A stretch of DNA of 64,000 nt, taken from positions 3,489,501 through 3,553,500 of the forward strand of contig NZ_PEFF01000001.1 in assembly GCF_002754375.1 (NCBI RefSeq), written 5' to 3'. The position numbers and the translations under genes are program-made. Below, in pieces: positions 18,777 through 29,175 of the stretch. The stretch comes from Variovorax sp. 54 (GTDB lineage: Bacteria > Pseudomonadota > Gammaproteobacteria > Burkholderiales > Burkholderiaceae_C). The notes beneath the pieces were generated by a model. That model did no database searches, was not told the DNA's origin, and saw nothing but the letters and a program-made list of their open reading frames with translations. Each line of letters opens with the position of its first letter. Position 1 is the stretch's first letter.

Positions 18777-19874
18777 ATGCCGCGCCCCATTCTCGCCACC
18801 GTCCACACCGCCGCCCTGCGCCACAACCTCGAGCGCGCCCGCCGCTCGGCCGTCGACGCCCGTGTCTGGGCCGTGGTCAAGGCCAACGCCTACGGGCATG
18901 GCATCGAACGTGTCTTCGAGGGCCTGCGCGGCGCCGACGGCTTTGCGCTGCTCGATCTGGCCGAGGCCGAACGCGTGCGCGCGCTGGGCTGGCGCGGCCC
19001 GGTGCTGCTGCTCGAAGGCGTGTTCGACGCGCGCGACCTGGAGCTGTGCTCGCGGCTCGACCTCTGGCATTCGGTGCACTGCGACGAGCAAATCGACATG
19101 CTCGCGGCCCACAAGACCCTGAAGCCGCAGCGCGTGTTCCTGAAGATGAACTCCGGCATGAACCGCCTGGGCTTTTCGCCCGAGCGCTTCGGCTCGGCCT
19201 GGACGCGCCTCAATGCGCTCCCGCAGGTCGACGAGATCTCGCTCATGACGCACTTCAGCGACGCCGACGGCCCGCGCGGCATCGAGCACCAGCTCGAGGT
19301 GTTCGAGCGCGCCACGCGCGACCTGCCCGGCGAGCGCTCCATTGCCAACAGCGCGGCCACGCTGCGCCACGCGCCGCGCACGCGCGGCGACTGGGTGCGC
19401 CCCGGCATCGTGCTGTACGGCAGCGCCCCCGACTTCCCCGAGCACGACGCGGCGCACTGGGAGCTGCAGCCGACCATGACGCTGTCGACCCGGCTCATCT
19501 CGGTGCAGACACTGAAGGCCGGTGACACCATCGGCTACGGCTCGCGCTTTGCGGCCGAAGGCCCGCTCACCATCGGCATCGCGGCGGTCGGCTATGCCGA
19601 TGGCTACCCGCGCCACTGCGACACCGGCACCCCGGTGCTCGTGAACGGCGTGCGCACCCGCATGGTGGGCCGCGTGAGCATGGACATGATCACCGTCGAC
19701 CTCACGCCCGTGCCCGACGCGCAGTTCGGCGCCGAGGTCACGCTGTGGGGCCGCTCGGCCCTGACCGGCGCGGTGCTGCCGATCGATGAGGTGGCGCAGG
19801 CCGCCGGTACCGTCGGCTACGAACTCATGTGCGCGGTCGCGCCGCGGGTGCCCTTCGCACCGGCTGACGAATAG
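18777..19874 (+). CDS. alr: Alanine racemase
   Basis: A 365-residue PLP-dependent racemase making D-alanine for peptidoglycan. Lys35 in [10 protein letters not shown] binds PLP; Tyr254 in GYGSRF is the second catalytic base; the SMDM motif and the C-terminal beta domain are present. The start ATG 18777 gives the standard [17 protein letters not shown] opening. Its last 58 bases overlap the 3' end of the convergent LysR gene. In related bacteria alr is commonly followed by radA, which here lies about 17 kb away. Confidence 0.95.
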   Translation: MPRPILATVHTAALRHNLERARRSAVDARVWAVVKANAYGHGIERVFEGLRGADGFALLDLAEAERVRALGWRGPVLLLEGVFDARDLELCSRLDLWHSVHCDEQIDMLAAHKTLKPQRVFLKMNSGMNRLGFSPERFGSAWTRLNALPQVDEISLMTHFSDADGPRGIEHQLEVFERATRDLPGERSIANSAATLRHAPRTRGDWVRPGIVLYGSAPDFPEHDAAHWELQPTMTLSTRLISVQTLKAGDTIGYGSRFAAEGPLTIGIAAVGYADGYPRHCDTGTPVLVNGVRTRMVGRVSMDMITVDLTPVPDAQFGAEVTLWGRSALTGAVLPIDEVAQAAGTVGYELMCAVAPRVPFAPADE

Positions 19875-20767
19875 CCGCTGCCGGCCAGCGCGCCGAGCAG
19901 GTGCTCCACGAGCACCCGGCACTTGGGCGGCAGGTAGCGGCTCGGCGGGTACATCAGCCACGCGTGCCCCTGGTAGGTGCCCTGCAGCGTCCAGTCGGGC
20001 AGCACGCGCACCACGCGGCCGTCGTCCAGCGCCTCGCGCGCCGTGAAGGCCGGCACGCAGGCCACGCCCAGGTCCGCGAGCGCGCCGTCGAGCCGCATCT
20101 CGCTGTGGTTGCAGACGTAGCGGCCGTCCACCACCACCTCGACCTCGTCTTCACCTTCTTTTCGAAAGCGCCAGTGGTGGTCGCGCGCGTGCTCGCCCAG
20201 CGACAGGCAGCTGTGCGCACGCAGGTCGTGCGGGTGCGTGATGGCGGCGTGGCGCGCCAGGTAGGCCGGCGTGGCGCACAGGAGGTGTTCGACCGCCATC
20301 AGCCGCCGCGCCACCAGCCCCTCGGGCGGCGCCGTGGTCAGCCGCACCACGAGGTCGACGCCTTCGCGGATCGGGTCGATGTCGCGGTCGGCCACGATCA
20401 GCTGCACGTCCACTTCTGGATAAGCGCGCAGGAAGTCGAGCAGGTGCGGATGCAGCACGCGCCGTGCAAAGGCCTTCGGCGCGCTCAGGCGCACCCGGCC
20501 GGCCGGCGTGCGCGCGAACTGCGCGCCGATGTCCATCGCACCCTGCGCCGCCGTCACCAGCTCGCGGCAGCGCGCAAAAGCCTCGGCGCCGGGCTCGGTG
20601 AGCCGCAGCTGGCGCGTGGTGCGCTGCAGCAACTGCACGCCGATCTCCTGTTCGAGCCGCTTCACCTGCCGGCTCGCGGCCGAGGGCGTGATGCCCAGCA
20701 GGTCGGCGGCGGCCGAGAAGCTGCCGAGCTCGGCGACCCGCACAAAGGTCACCATCTCGGACAGCAC
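19817..20767 (-). CDS. LysR-type regulator
   Basis: About 316 residues with the N-terminal helix-turn-helix [27 protein letters not shown] and a LysR substrate domain of the CrgA/AaeR-like type ([22 protein letters not shown]). No ideal start: GTG at 20767 (used), ATG at 20755 and GTG at 20794 are all in frame; the first gives the usual spacing to the helix-turn-helix. Divergent from the EamA gene at 20897, a frequent arrangement of regulator and target exporter. Its 3' end overlaps alr by 58 bases on the opposite strand. Confidence 0.86.
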   Translation of the reverse strand: MLSEMVTFVRVAELGSFSAAADLLGITPSAASRQVKRLEQEIGVQLLQRTTRQLRLTEPGAEAFARCRELVTAAQGAMDIGAQFARTPAGRVRLSAPKAFARRVLHPHLLDFLRAYPEVDVQLIVADRDIDPIREGVDLVVRLTTAPPEGLVARRLMAVEHLLCATPAYLARHAAITHPHDLRAHSCLSLGEHARDHHWRFRKEGEDEVEVVVDGRYVCNHSEMRLDGALADLGVACVPAFTAREALDDGRVVRVLPDWTLQGTYQGHAWLMYPPSRYLPPKCRVLVEHLLGALAGSGYSSAGAKGTRGATAHMSS

Positions 20768-20896
20768 CTTGAGAAATGAATTCGTTCCGACCACGCAACA
20801 GTCCTGTTCCGGCCGACGGCTGTGCGGCCCTGGTGCCGCCCGGAACAATGCGCCTTCTCTTCTTCTTTCAGGCGCCCCGGGCCGCGGGCAGACAGT

Positions 20897-21853
20897 ATGG
20901 ATTCAAAGGCGTTGCAAGGTGCGGTCCCGGTGGGGCGCAGGTCGTGGACGGCCGGCTTCGGCCCCGCCGAACTCATGCTGCTGCTCGTGGCGGCGGTCTG
21001 GGGCGGCAGCTACGCGGTGGCCAAGCAGGCGACGCAGCAGCTGCCCGTGCTCGAGTTCGTCGCGCTGCGCTTTGGCCTCACCTTTCTCGTGCTGCTGCCC
21101 GCGCTGCGACCGCTGTGGCGTGACCCGCAGTGGCGCCAGGGGCTTGCCGTGGGCGGCCTGCTGGGTGCCAACCTGCTCGCCATCTTCCTGTGCGAGACCT
21201 TCGGCGTCTCGCTGACCTTGGCGAGCAACGCCGCCTTTCTCATCAGCTTGTGCGTGGCGATCACGCCGTTCGTCGAATGGTGGCTGCTGGGCCGGCGGCC
21301 GGCGCGGCGCGTGTTCTGGGCGGCCGGGCTCTCGGCCGTGGGCGCGGCCCTGCTGTCGGCGCCCTCGCTCGCCAGCCTGTCGATGGGGTGGGGCGACGCG
21401 CTCATGCTTGCCGCCGCCTTCCTGCGCGCCGTCATGGTGTGCCTCACCCGCCGGCTGGCGGGCCGCCACAACCTGCCGGCGCTCACGCTGACGGCCGTGC
21501 AGTCCGGCGTGATGGCGCTGGGCGCGGCGGCGCTCTCCTTGCTGGCCGTGTCGGGCGGCGGCACCTGGCACCTGCCGCCCGCCACGGCCGGCTTCTGGTG
21601 GGGCATGGCCTACCTCGTGCTGCTGTGCACCGTGTTCGCTTTCTTCGCGCAGAACCATGCGGCCTCGCGCAGCAGCCCGAGCCGTGTGTCGCTGCTCATG
21701 GGCAGCGAGCCGGTGTTCGGCGCGGCCATCGCGGCCCTCGGGCTGGGCGAGCGCATCGGCGCCTGGGGCTGGGCCGGCGGCCTGCTGATCGTGGGCGCCG
21801 CCCTGTGGGTGAGCCTGGCGCCAGAGGAGGGCGAGCAGAAGGGGCGCCCCTGA
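20897..21853 (+). CDS. EamA/DMT-family exporter
   Basis: A 318-residue protein with ten predicted membrane helices and two EamA domains ([19 protein letters not shown]... and [18 protein letters not shown]...). The ATG at 20897 leaves ~28 residues before the first helix. Divergent from a LysR regulator, which probably controls it. Substrate unknown; family members export amino acids and related metabolites. Confidence 0.87.
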   Translation: MDSKALQGAVPVGRRSWTAGFGPAELMLLLVAAVWGGSYAVAKQATQQLPVLEFVALRFGLTFLVLLPALRPLWRDPQWRQGLAVGGLLGANLLAIFLCETFGVSLTLASNAAFLISLCVAITPFVEWWLLGRRPARRVFWAAGLSAVGAALLSAPSLASLSMGWGDALMLAAAFLRAVMVCLTRRLAGRHNLPALTLTAVQSGVMALGAAALSLLAVSGGGTWHLPPATAGFWWGMAYLVLLCTVFAFFAQNHAASRSSPSRVSLLMGSEPVFGAAIAALGLGERIGAWGWAGGLLIVGAALWVSLAPEEGEQKGRP

Positions 21854-21950
21854 CGGCGGAAGGGGCCCCCGCTGTGCGAGGCCTCCGGCTCGTGGCATCC
21901 TCGGGGGCTGCGGCGTTTCGCCGCCCCCCACAACACCAAGGAATTCAGAC

Positions 21951-22664
21951 ATGGGCGCGCAATGGAAAGCCAAGCACAAGGACGTGGCCGCGAACGCCAG
22001 GGGCCGTTTGTTCGGCAAGCTGGCCAAGGAAATCATGATGGCCGCGCGCAACGGCGCCGATCCGGGCTCGAACGCGCGGCTGCGGCTGGTCGTCGAACAG
22101 GCCCGCAAGGTCTCGATGCCGAAGGACACGCTCGACCGCGCCATCAAGAAGGGCGCCGGCCTCACGGGCGAGGCAGTGCACTTCGACCACGTCATGTACG
22201 AGGGCTACGCCCCGCACCGCGTGGCCGTGATGGTCGAGTGCCTGACCGACAACGTGAACCGCACCGCGCCTGAAATGCGCGTGCTGTTCCGCAAGGGCCA
22301 GCTCGGCACCTCCGGCTCCGTCTCGTGGGATTTCGACCACCTCGGCATGATCGAAGCCGAGCCCGCCAGCAAAGAGGCCGACGCCGAGGTGGCCGCCATC
22401 GAAGCCGGCGCGCAAGACTTCGAGCCGGGCGCCGACGACGGCACCACCCTGTTCCTGACCGAAGCCGCCGACCTCGACCTCGTGAGCCGCGCACTGCCGG
22501 CCCAGGGCTTCACCGTGCTGTCGGCCAAGCTCGGCTACCGGCCCAAGAACCCGGTCGATCCGGCGAGCCTGAGCGCTGCGGACCTGGAAGAAGTCGAAGC
22601 GTTTCTTGCCGCCATCGATGCGAACGACGACGTGCAGAACGTGTACGTCGGGCTCGCGGGTTGA
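21951..22664 (+). CDS. YebC/PmpR-family protein
   Basis: A 237-residue protein of the YebC/TACO1 family, opening [19 protein letters not shown] with the motif [20 protein letters not shown]. The family was first described as transcription regulators; some members relieve ribosome stalling at proline stretches. The [10 protein letters not shown] opening is that of the second YebC subgroup, distinct from the copy normally found beside ruvC. It stands alone here, preceded by a 97-base GC-rich hairpin-containing gap. Confidence 0.93.
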   Translation: MGAQWKAKHKDVAANARGRLFGKLAKEIMMAARNGADPGSNARLRLVVEQARKVSMPKDTLDRAIKKGAGLTGEAVHFDHVMYEGYAPHRVAVMVECLTDNVNRTAPEMRVLFRKGQLGTSGSVSWDFDHLGMIEAEPASKEADAEVAAIEAGAQDFEPGADDGTTLFLTEAADLDLVSRALPAQGFTVLSAKLGYRPKNPVDPASLSAADLEEVEAFLAAIDANDDVQNVYVGLAG

Positions 22665-22912
22665 ACTGAAGGCTTGAGCTGTCGGGGATCGTTCAGGGCG
22701 GCGATCCCGCCGACGGGGAGCCTTGCTCCGCGAATGTTCCCCGCCCTTCGGGCTCCTCCTTGATTTCGCTGCGCAAGGCACCCCATCAGCGTGATCGTTC
22801 TTCAGAGCACTCGTTGATCGGCCGCAACCGCAGAGCGTGCACATGCCCTGAACATCTTCGAATGAACCGAACTGCCGCCGGAGACAATCCGCCCCGGAGG
22901 AAAACAGTTCAC

Positions 22913-23716
22913 ATGACCCATTCGACGAAGAAACGAACGCCGTCGCGTGCCGCACGGCATGCCCTCGGCCTGGCACTGGCCATCGCCGGCTTCTCGGCGC
23001 AAGCCCAGACCGAAGCGCCGTCACCGGCCGCAGACCCGCCCGCAGCCACTGCATCGGCGCCTGCCCCTGCCGCGATCGATGCAACCCAGCAAACCCGTCT
23101 GCGCTTCAACCGCGGCACCTACAAGCCCGGCATCGAGCACCTGCGCGTGGTGCGCCGCGAGAACACGATCAACAACGTCGCCGGACAGGTGGCGCTGAAC
23201 GTCGCGTTCGCGGTGCTGGCCGGCGGCGTGGGTGCGCAAGGCTTCTCGAAAGACGACCTGGGCGGCACCACGCTCGAAGAACTCAAGGACGACCCGCTCG
23301 GCGTCAACCCCGCCATGAGCGAACTCAACGACGCCTTGAGCAAGGTCGCCACCGACATCTACCGCAAGCGCGCCGAGGCTGCGCTGGCCACCGCCCTGAC
23401 CGACGGTTCCACGCCCGAGGAAATCGAGGCCGCGCGCCAGATTCCGAAGGAAGCCGACACCCTGCTGCTCCCCGGGCCGTGGCATCTCGTCTACGAAAAC
23501 CTGCTGGGGTCCGACGAGCTGTTCCGCCTCAAGTTCGGCGCCGACCTGGGGCGCCCCGGCTTCATGCGCCCGCCGATCGAATGCCGCTACCAGTCGGAGC
23601 CGGTCGCATGGGCCCGGTGGCAGGCCGACAACTGGCAACTGCTGCGCGACGAGCGCGCGAAGGCCGTGGAGGCCTGCACCAAGTTCATCGCTGCCGCGCC
23701 TGAAAAGCGCTGGTAA
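22913..23716 (+). CDS. Secreted/periplasmic protein of unknown function
   Basis: A 267-residue protein not recognised. A signal peptide spans residues ~1-38 (RHALGLALAIAGFSAQAQ), followed by an Ala/Pro-rich segment and a hydrophobic, Gly-rich patch (VALNVAFAVLAGGVGAQGF) that could be a membrane segment. The C-terminal half is mixed alpha with three Trp-rich stretches (WHLVYENLL, WARWQADNWQLL) and two cysteines. The ATG at 22913 follows GGAGGA at a good distance; a longer frame upstream lacks one. The 248 bases before it hold no gene. Confidence 0.7.
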   Translation: MTHSTKKRTPSRAARHALGLALAIAGFSAQAQTEAPSPAADPPAATASAPAPAAIDATQQTRLRFNRGTYKPGIEHLRVVRRENTINNVAGQVALNVAFAVLAGGVGAQGFSKDDLGGTTLEELKDDPLGVNPAMSELNDALSKVATDIYRKRAEAALATALTDGSTPEEIEAARQIPKEADTLLLPGPWHLVYENLLGSDELFRLKFGADLGRPGFMRPPIECRYQSEPVAWARWQADNWQLLRDERAKAVEACTKFIAAAPEKRW

Positions 23717-23732
23717 GTCAGCGGCAGGCTGC

Positions 23733-24710
23733 TCAGTACAACCCGAGCTGCCGCATCCGCAGCCGCGCCAGCCCCAGCAGCGCATCCGTGAACGGCGTGG
23801 CCACGCCCGTCAGCTCGCCCAGCTCGCGCACCACGGTGACGAGCGCATCGAGCTCGACCGAGCGGCCCGCTTCCACGTCCTGCAGCATCGAGGTCTTGAA
23901 CGCGCCGAGCTTCATCGTCACCGCGTGCCGGTCTTCGGGGCTTTGCGTGATCTCGATGCCGATGCGCCGGCCGATCTCCTTGGCCTCGAGCATCACCGCC
24001 GAGATGAAGCCGCGCACGTAGTCGTCGCCCATGATCAGGTCGGTGGTGGCGCCCGTGAGCGCGCTGATCGGGTTCACCGTCATGTTGCCCCACAGCTTGA
24101 ACCACACGTCCTTCTGGATCTGCGGCGACAGCGTGGTGTCGATGCCCGTGCTTTTCAGCAGCTCGACCAGCTTCTGCACGCGCGGCGTGGCCTCGCCCGA
24201 AGGCTCACCCACGATCAGCCCGTTGCCGAAGTGGTGCCGCACCACGCCCGGTCCGTCGAGCGAGCAGCTGGCGTGCACCACGCAGCCGATCACGTTGCGC
24301 GACGGAATGGCCTTGGCAATAGCGCCTTCGGGGTCGACGGCCGCGAGCCGGCGCCCCGTGATCTCGCCGCCGAAGCCGCCTTCGAGGAACCACCACGGCA
24401 CGCCGTTCATCGCGACCAGCACGATCGTGTCGGGCCCGATCAGCGGCCCGATGCGTTCGGCCACGCCGGCCAGTGCGGGCGCCTTCACGGCGATCACCAC
24501 CAGGTCTTGAACGCCAAGCGCCTCGGGGTCGGCCACCGCGTTCACCGGCACGCGCGTGCGCACGTCGCCCCGCATCAGCGAGAGGCCGTCCTTCTGCAGC
24601 GCGTCGAGCGTGGCACCACGCGCCACCACGTTGAGGCGCTCGCCTGCCTGTGCAAGGCCGACGCCGATCCATCCGCCGATCGCGCCGGCGCCGTAAATGC
24701 AAATCTTCAT
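23733..24710 (-). CDS. 2-dehydropantoate 2-reductase-family protein (PanE/ApbA)
   Basis: A 325-residue NADP-dependent reductase. The Rossmann motif is at the start (MKICIYGAGAIGGWIG) and the C-terminal ApbA_C domain contains KDVWFKLWGNMTVNPISALTG. True PanE makes pantoate, but catabolic operons often hold paralogs acting on other 2-oxo or 2-hydroxy acids. Being the last gene of the long hpa-type operon, next to a class II aldolase and a Bug receptor, favours a catabolic role. It begins 13 bases after the aldolase stop. Confidence 0.85.
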   Translation of the reverse strand: MKICIYGAGAIGGWIGVGLAQAGERLNVVARGATLDALQKDGLSLMRGDVRTRVPVNAVADPEALGVQDLVVIAVKAPALAGVAERIGPLIGPDTIVLVAMNGVPWWFLEGGFGGEITGRRLAAVDPEGAIAKAIPSRNVIGCVVHASCSLDGPGVVRHHFGNGLIVGEPSGEATPRVQKLVELLKSTGIDTTLSPQIQKDVWFKLWGNMTVNPISALTGATTDLIMGDDYVRGFISAVMLEAKEIGRRIGIEITQSPEDRHAVTMKLGAFKTSMLQDVEAGRSVELDALVTVVRELGELTGVATPFTDALLGLARLRMRQLGLY

Positions 24711-24723
24711 GGGAACAGGTGCC

Positions 24724-25515
24724 TCAGTTGCGGTAGCTCGGGTCGATGCGGTCCACCTGCCGCACCAGCGCATTGAACACGTCCTGCCCGGCGCCATGCG
24801 CGGGGCTGAACTGCAGCGCGTCGCGCGTGCAGCGCTGCGCGATCTCTTCGCTCACTGGAATGGCCGCGCCCATCGAGAAGGTCGCCATCTGGATCTCGCA
24901 CGCGCGCTGCAGCGTCCACAGGATCGCGAAGGTCTGCGGCAGCGTCTGGCCCCAGGCCAGCAGGCCGTGGTTGCGCAGGATCACCGCGTTGCGGTCACCG
25001 ATGCTCTTGAGCAGGCGCGGGCCTTCGTCGGCATGGATCGTGATGCCCTCGAAGTCGTGGTACGCCACCATGCCGTGCAGCTGGGCGGTATAGAAATTGG
25101 TCTGCTGCAGGCCGCCCTGCAGGCAGGCCACGGCCACGCCGGCCGTGGTGTGCGTGTGCATCACGCAGTGCGCGCCTGGCAGGCCGTCGTGGATGGCCGC
25201 ATGCACTACGAAGCCGGCCGGGTTCACCAGGTGCGTCGAACCGTCGAGCACCTTGCCCTGCAGGTCGATCTTCACCAGGTTGCTGGCCGTCACCTCGCTG
25301 TAGTGCAGGCCGAAGGGGTTGATGAGGAACTGCTTCTCGCCACCCGTCACGCTGTCGGGCAGCCGCACCGTGATGTGGTTGTAGATCATCTCGACCCAGC
25401 CCAGCATCGCGAACACGCGATAACAGGCCGCGAGCTCTTCGCGCGCGGCGCGCTCGTCGGGATGGATCGAGGGATGGACCAGCGCCGACGGCGCAGTGGT
25501 GGCGAGTGTGTTCAT
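24724..25515 (-). CDS. Class II aldolase/adducin-family protein
   Basis: A 263-residue protein of the zinc class II aldolase/adducin family. The metal-binding His residues are in CVMHTHTTAGVAVA and ILRNHGLLAWG; a Glu/Asn pair near WVEMIYNHITVRL completes the fold. Members cleave phosphorylated sugars or decarboxylate sugar acids; others in this subgroup remain uncharacterised. It lies between a Bug receptor and a PanE-like reductase at the distal end of the hpa-type operon, so it may act on a short hydroxy- or oxo-acid. Confidence 0.87.
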   Translation of the reverse strand: MNTLATTAPSALVHPSIHPDERAAREELAACYRVFAMLGWVEMIYNHITVRLPDSVTGGEKQFLINPFGLHYSEVTASNLVKIDLQGKVLDGSTHLVNPAGFVVHAAIHDGLPGAHCVMHTHTTAGVAVACLQGGLQQTNFYTAQLHGMVAYHDFEGITIHADEGPRLLKSIGDRNAVILRNHGLLAWGQTLPQTFAILWTLQRACEIQMATFSMGAAIPVSEEIAQRCTRDALQFSPAHGAGQDVFNALVRQVDRIDPSYRN

Positions 25516-25533
25516 GGCAGTTCCTTCATGTGA

Positions 25534-26526
25534 TTAGCCTTCCGCGGTGAAGCCGACTTCCTTGACGATCGGCGCCCACTTGGCGGTGTCCTTCTTCAAC
25601 AGATCGCCCAGCTCGGCGGGCGTGGAAGACATGGCTTCCAGGCCGAAGGTGCCGAGGCCGTCGATCACGTCCTTCTGCGCCAGCGCGTTCTTCATCGCCG
25701 TGTTCAGCTTGGCCACGAGTTCGGGCGAGGCCTTGGCCGGCAGGAAGAAGGCGAACCATTCGCTGTGCGCCATGTTCTTGATGCCCTGCTCGCCGAAGGT
25801 CGGCACATCGGGCGCGAAGCGGCTGCGCTTGGCACCCGACACGCCCAGGATGCGCACCTTGCCCGACTGCAGATGCTGCGTGATGTCGCCGATGGGGCCC
25901 GACACCGCCGAGATGTTGCCGCCCAGCAGGTCGAGCATGGCCGGCTGCGTGCCGCGGTAGGCCGCATGTTTGAGTTCGACGCCGCCTTGCTTGCCCAGCA
26001 GCGCGCCGATGAAGTGCGGCGTGGAGCCCGCGGCCGGCGAGCCGTAGTTGGCGCCGGCCGGGTTGGCCTTGGCCCAGGTGAGGAACTCGGGCACCGTCTT
26101 GACGGTGGCCGGCACGGCCGGGCCCACGGCGAAGCCGAAGTCGAAGATGCAGGCCAGGCTCACGGGCGTGAGGTCGACCATCGGGTCGTACGGCAGCTTC
26201 TTGTAGATGTGCGGGTAGATCGTGAGGATCGACGTGGGCGTCTGCAGGATGGTGGTGCCGTCGGCCGGGCGGCCCTTCACGTAGCTCACGGCAATCTGGC
26301 CGCCCGCGCCGGTGCGGTTCTCGACCACGGCAGTCTTGGCGTAGTCGGGGCTCAGCTTCAGCGCAAGGCGCCGGCAGGTGGTGTCCGAGGTGCCGCCGGC
26401 CGCGAAGCCGGTGACGATGGTCGCGTTCTCGAGCGCGGCAGCCTGCGCGAAGGCCTGCTGGCCGAGGCTGGCGAGCAGCGCCGAAGCGCCGGTGGACTGC
26501 AGCATGTGGCGGCGGGTGAAGGTCAT
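25534..26526 (-). CDS. Bug/TctC-family solute-binding receptor
   Basis: A 330-residue periplasmic receptor with an N-terminal Tat-like signal (FTRRHMLQSTGASALLASLG). Characteristic Bug motifs include VENRTGAGGQIAVSYV and the C-terminal FFLPAKASPELVAKLN. Bug proteins bind small carboxylates or aromatics, normally with TctAB membrane subunits, which are absent here. First of three Bug genes in the same operon. Ligand unknown. Confidence 0.9.
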   Translation of the reverse strand: MTFTRRHMLQSTGASALLASLGQQAFAQAAALENATIVTGFAAGGTSDTTCRRLALKLSPDYAKTAVVENRTGAGGQIAVSYVKGRPADGTTILQTPTSILTIYPHIYKKLPYDPMVDLTPVSLACIFDFGFAVGPAVPATVKTVPEFLTWAKANPAGANYGSPAAGSTPHFIGALLGKQGGVELKHAAYRGTQPAMLDLLGGNISAVSGPIGDITQHLQSGKVRILGVSGAKRSRFAPDVPTFGEQGIKNMAHSEWFAFFLPAKASPELVAKLNTAMKNALAQKDVIDGLGTFGLEAMSSTPAELGDLLKKDTAKWAPIVKEVGFTAEG

Positions 26527-26563
26527 GTCTGTCTCTTTTCGGGTGGGTGAGGAGTCAACAGGA

Positions 26564-28300
26564 TCACGACTCGTCGCGCAGCCAGGTGACCGCGCCCGAG
26601 TGGGTCACGGCGCCCTGGTGGGCAGGGCGCACGGTGAGCGCGTATTTTTCCAACAAACCACCGTGCACCACCCCCGCGTTTACCTCACGTCCGGCCAGCC
26701 GCGAGGCGATTTCTTCGGCGCTCAGCTCCACCGAAATGCTGCGCGCCGCGGCGCGTGCATCGATGGCCACCATGTCGCCGTCGCGCAGCACCGCGATCGG
26801 CCCGCCGTCGGCCGCCTCGGGCCCCGCGTAGCCGATGCACAGGCCGCGCGTGGCGCCCGAAAAACGCCCGTCGGTCAGCAGCGCCACCTTGTCGCCCATG
26901 CCCTGGCCGTACAGCAGCGCGGTGATGCCCAGCATCTCGCGCATGCCGGGGCTGCCCTTGGGGCCTTCGTTGCGGATGACGATCACGTCGCCCGCTTCGT
27001 AGCGGCGGTTCTGCACGGCGGCCTGTGCTTCTTCTTCCGAGTTGAAGACGCGCGCCGGGCCGCGGTGCACCAGCGTCTGCAAGCCTGCCGTCTTGAGCAG
27101 CGCGCCGTCGGGGCAGAGGTTGCCCTTGAGCACCGCCAGCCCGCCGTCGCGCGTGATCGGGTTGCCCGCTGCGCGCACCACGCGGCCGTCGGGCGCGGCA
27201 GCGTCGGCCACTTCCTCGGCCAGCGTGCGGCCGGTGAAGGTGAGGGCGTCGCCGTGCAGGAAGCCTTGTTCCAGCAGCGTGCGCAAGATGACGCCCGCGC
27301 CGCCGATGTAGTACACGTCGCGCGCCAGGTACTGGCCGCCTGGGCGCAGGTCGGCAATGAGCGGCGTGCGCGCGAAAATTTCGGCCACGTCGTCCAGGTG
27401 GAACTTGATGCCGGCCTCGTGCGCGATCGCCGGCAGATGCAGCGCCGCGTTGGTCGAACCGCCCGTGGCCGAGACCACGGCACAGGCGTTTTCGAGCGCC
27501 TTGCGCGTCACGACGTCGCGCGGCAGCGGACCGTCGCCCATCACCGCCTTCATGAGCTGTTTCGCGGCGCGGCGCATCAGCGGCGCGCGCTCGCTGAACA
27601 CCGCGGGCACCATGCTCGAGCCGATGGGCGCCAGGCCCAGTGCTTCCGACACCATGCCCATCGTGTTGGCCGTGAACTGCCCCGCGCAGGCGCCGGCCGT
27701 GGGCAGGCAGGCGCGGCTCATCGCGTCGAGCTCGTCGTGCGTGGCCGTGCCGGCCAGCACCTTGCCGATGGTCTCGTAGGTGTCGACCACGTTGAGGTCG
27801 CGGCCATCGGGCCCGGGCATCTGCCCCGGCAGGGCCGAGCCGCCGTGCACGAACACGCTGGGCACGTTGCAGCGGACCATGCCCATCATCAGGCCCGGCA
27901 GGTTCTTGTCGCAGGCGCCGATGGCGAAGATGCCGTCCCACTGGTGGCCGCGCGTGGACGCTTCCACGCTGTCGGCGATGAGCTCGCGCGAGATCAGCGA
28001 GAAGCGCATGCCCGAATGCGCCATCGTCAGGCCGTCGCTCACCGACACCACGGGGCATTCGTGCGGCGTGCCGCCGCCCGCGTAGATGCCGGTCTTGGCG
28101 TGCTGCGCCTGCTCGCGCAGGTTCAGGTTGCACGGGCTCATCTCGCCGCCTGTGTGGAACACGCCGACATGCGGGCGCGCGATGTCCTCGTCGTCCTGGC
28201 CCAGTGCGTGCAGGAAGCTGCGCGTGGTCGCGCGGATCGTGCCCTCGCGGATGGTGGCGGAGCGAAAGCGCTTGGGTGTCGGGTCGGTGGGCGTGGTCAT
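26564..28300 (-). CDS. IlvD/Edd-family dehydratase
   Basis: A 578-residue iron-sulfur dehydratase. Cluster cysteines are visible at Cys57 (EMSPCNLN), Cys130 (GACDKNLPG) and Cys205 ([10 protein letters not shown]). The family includes dihydroxyacid dehydratase (valine/isoleucine synthesis), 6-phosphogluconate dehydratase and sugar-acid dehydratases. Position in a catabolic operon next to an HpcH/HpaI aldolase and Bug receptor favours a sugar-acid or hydroxy-acid dehydratase over the biosynthetic enzyme, as inference. The ATG at 28300 gives [14 protein letters not shown]; the frame stays open far upstream through hpaI but without conserved sequence. Confidence 0.9.
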   Translation of the reverse strand: MTTPTDPTPKRFRSATIREGTIRATTRSFLHALGQDDEDIARPHVGVFHTGGEMSPCNLNLREQAQHAKTGIYAGGGTPHECPVVSVSDGLTMAHSGMRFSLISRELIADSVEASTRGHQWDGIFAIGACDKNLPGLMMGMVRCNVPSVFVHGGSALPGQMPGPDGRDLNVVDTYETIGKVLAGTATHDELDAMSRACLPTAGACAGQFTANTMGMVSEALGLAPIGSSMVPAVFSERAPLMRRAAKQLMKAVMGDGPLPRDVVTRKALENACAVVSATGGSTNAALHLPAIAHEAGIKFHLDDVAEIFARTPLIADLRPGGQYLARDVYYIGGAGVILRTLLEQGFLHGDALTFTGRTLAEEVADAAAPDGRVVRAAGNPITRDGGLAVLKGNLCPDGALLKTAGLQTLVHRGPARVFNSEEEAQAAVQNRRYEAGDVIVIRNEGPKGSPGMREMLGITALLYGQGMGDKVALLTDGRFSGATRGLCIGYAGPEAADGGPIAVLRDGDMVAIDARAAARSISVELSAEEIASRLAGREVNAGVVHGGLLEKYALTVRPAHQGAVTHSGAVTWLRDES

Positions 28301-28341
28301 GCGGCTGGCGGAAGCTGGCTCGTGAAAGGGGGCGTGGGAGG

Positions 28342-29163
28342 TCAGTAGCCGTTGGGCGCGGTGGCGCCCGGCGCGGTCTTGTACTTCGCAAGCAGCTGCT
28401 TCGCCGCCGCCGCGAGCAGGATCGTGTCGACGCCCACGGCCACGAACAGCGCGCCGGCCGCGAGCCATTTGCGCGCCTGTTCCTCGGTGGTCGACAGGAT
28501 GCCGGCCGCCTTGCCGGCCTTGCGGATGCGCGCGACGGCGTCGGCGATCACGGCCTGCACTTCGGGGTGGTTGGGTTGGCCCACGAAGCCCATCGAGGCC
28601 GACAGGTCGGCCGGGCCGATGAACACGCCGTCCACGCCCGGCGTGGCCGCGATGGCGTCGAGGTTCTTCATCGCCTCGACCGTCTCGGCCTGCACCAGCA
28701 GGCAGGTCTGTGCGTTGGCTTCGTGCAGGTAGTCGGGATACGCCTGCCAGCGCGAGGCGCGCGCCAGCGCACTGCCCATGCCGCGGATGCCTTCGGGCGG
28801 GTAGCGCATGCCCTGCACCAGCTTGGCGGCCTGCTCGGCGGTGTCGACCATCGGCACCAGCAGCGTCTGCGCGCCGATGTCCAGGTACTGCTTGATCAGC
28901 GTGGTGTCGCCGACGGGAATGCGCACGATGGGGTGCGAGCGCTGCGCGTCGGGCTGCGCCGACCACGCGCTGGAAATGCCCTGCAGTTGCGCGAGCACCG
29001 AGCGCACGTCGTTGGGCGCGTGCTCGCCGTCGACCAGCAGCCAGTCGTAGCCGGTGCCGGCCAGCAGCTCGGCCACGTAGCCGTCGCCCAGGCCGACCCA
29101 CAGGCCGATTTGCGCTTGGCCGGCCTGCATGGCCTGCTTGAAAGTGTTGAGTGGGGTGTGCAT
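28342..29163 (-). CDS. hpaI: HpcH/HpaI-family aldolase
   Basis: A 273-residue metal-dependent class II pyruvate aldolase. Catalytic His48 is in VDGEHAPND, the Arg in IVRIPVGD, and the metal ligands in QAETVEAM and [11 protein letters not shown]. In the homoprotocatechuate pathway HpaI splits 4-hydroxy-2-oxoheptanedioate to pyruvate and succinate semialdehyde. Directly downstream of hpaH (12-base gap), supporting that role; 2-keto-3-deoxy-sugar-acid cleavage is also possible given the following IlvD/Edd gene. Confidence 0.92.
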   Translation of the reverse strand: MHTPLNTFKQAMQAGQAQIGLWVGLGDGYVAELLAGTGYDWLLVDGEHAPNDVRSVLAQLQGISSAWSAQPDAQRSHPIVRIPVGDTTLIKQYLDIGAQTLLVPMVDTAEQAAKLVQGMRYPPEGIRGMGSALARASRWQAYPDYLHEANAQTCLLVQAETVEAMKNLDAIAATPGVDGVFIGPADLSASMGFVGQPNHPEVQAVIADAVARIRKAGKAAGILSTTEEQARKWLAAGALFVAVGVDTILLAAAAKQLLAKYKTAPGATAPNGY

Positions 29164-29175
29164 GGAAAAAACTCG

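Noticed and set aside
22665-22912. Possible small RNA or gene in the largest intergenic gap
   Set aside because: Only short GC-rich inverted segments seen; no promoter-terminator pair or coding signal that I can support.
26378-28348. 656-codon plus-strand frame opposite the IlvD/Edd gene
   Set aside because: Complement of a well-supported dehydratase; composition (Arg, His, Gly, Ala) typical of a shadow frame.
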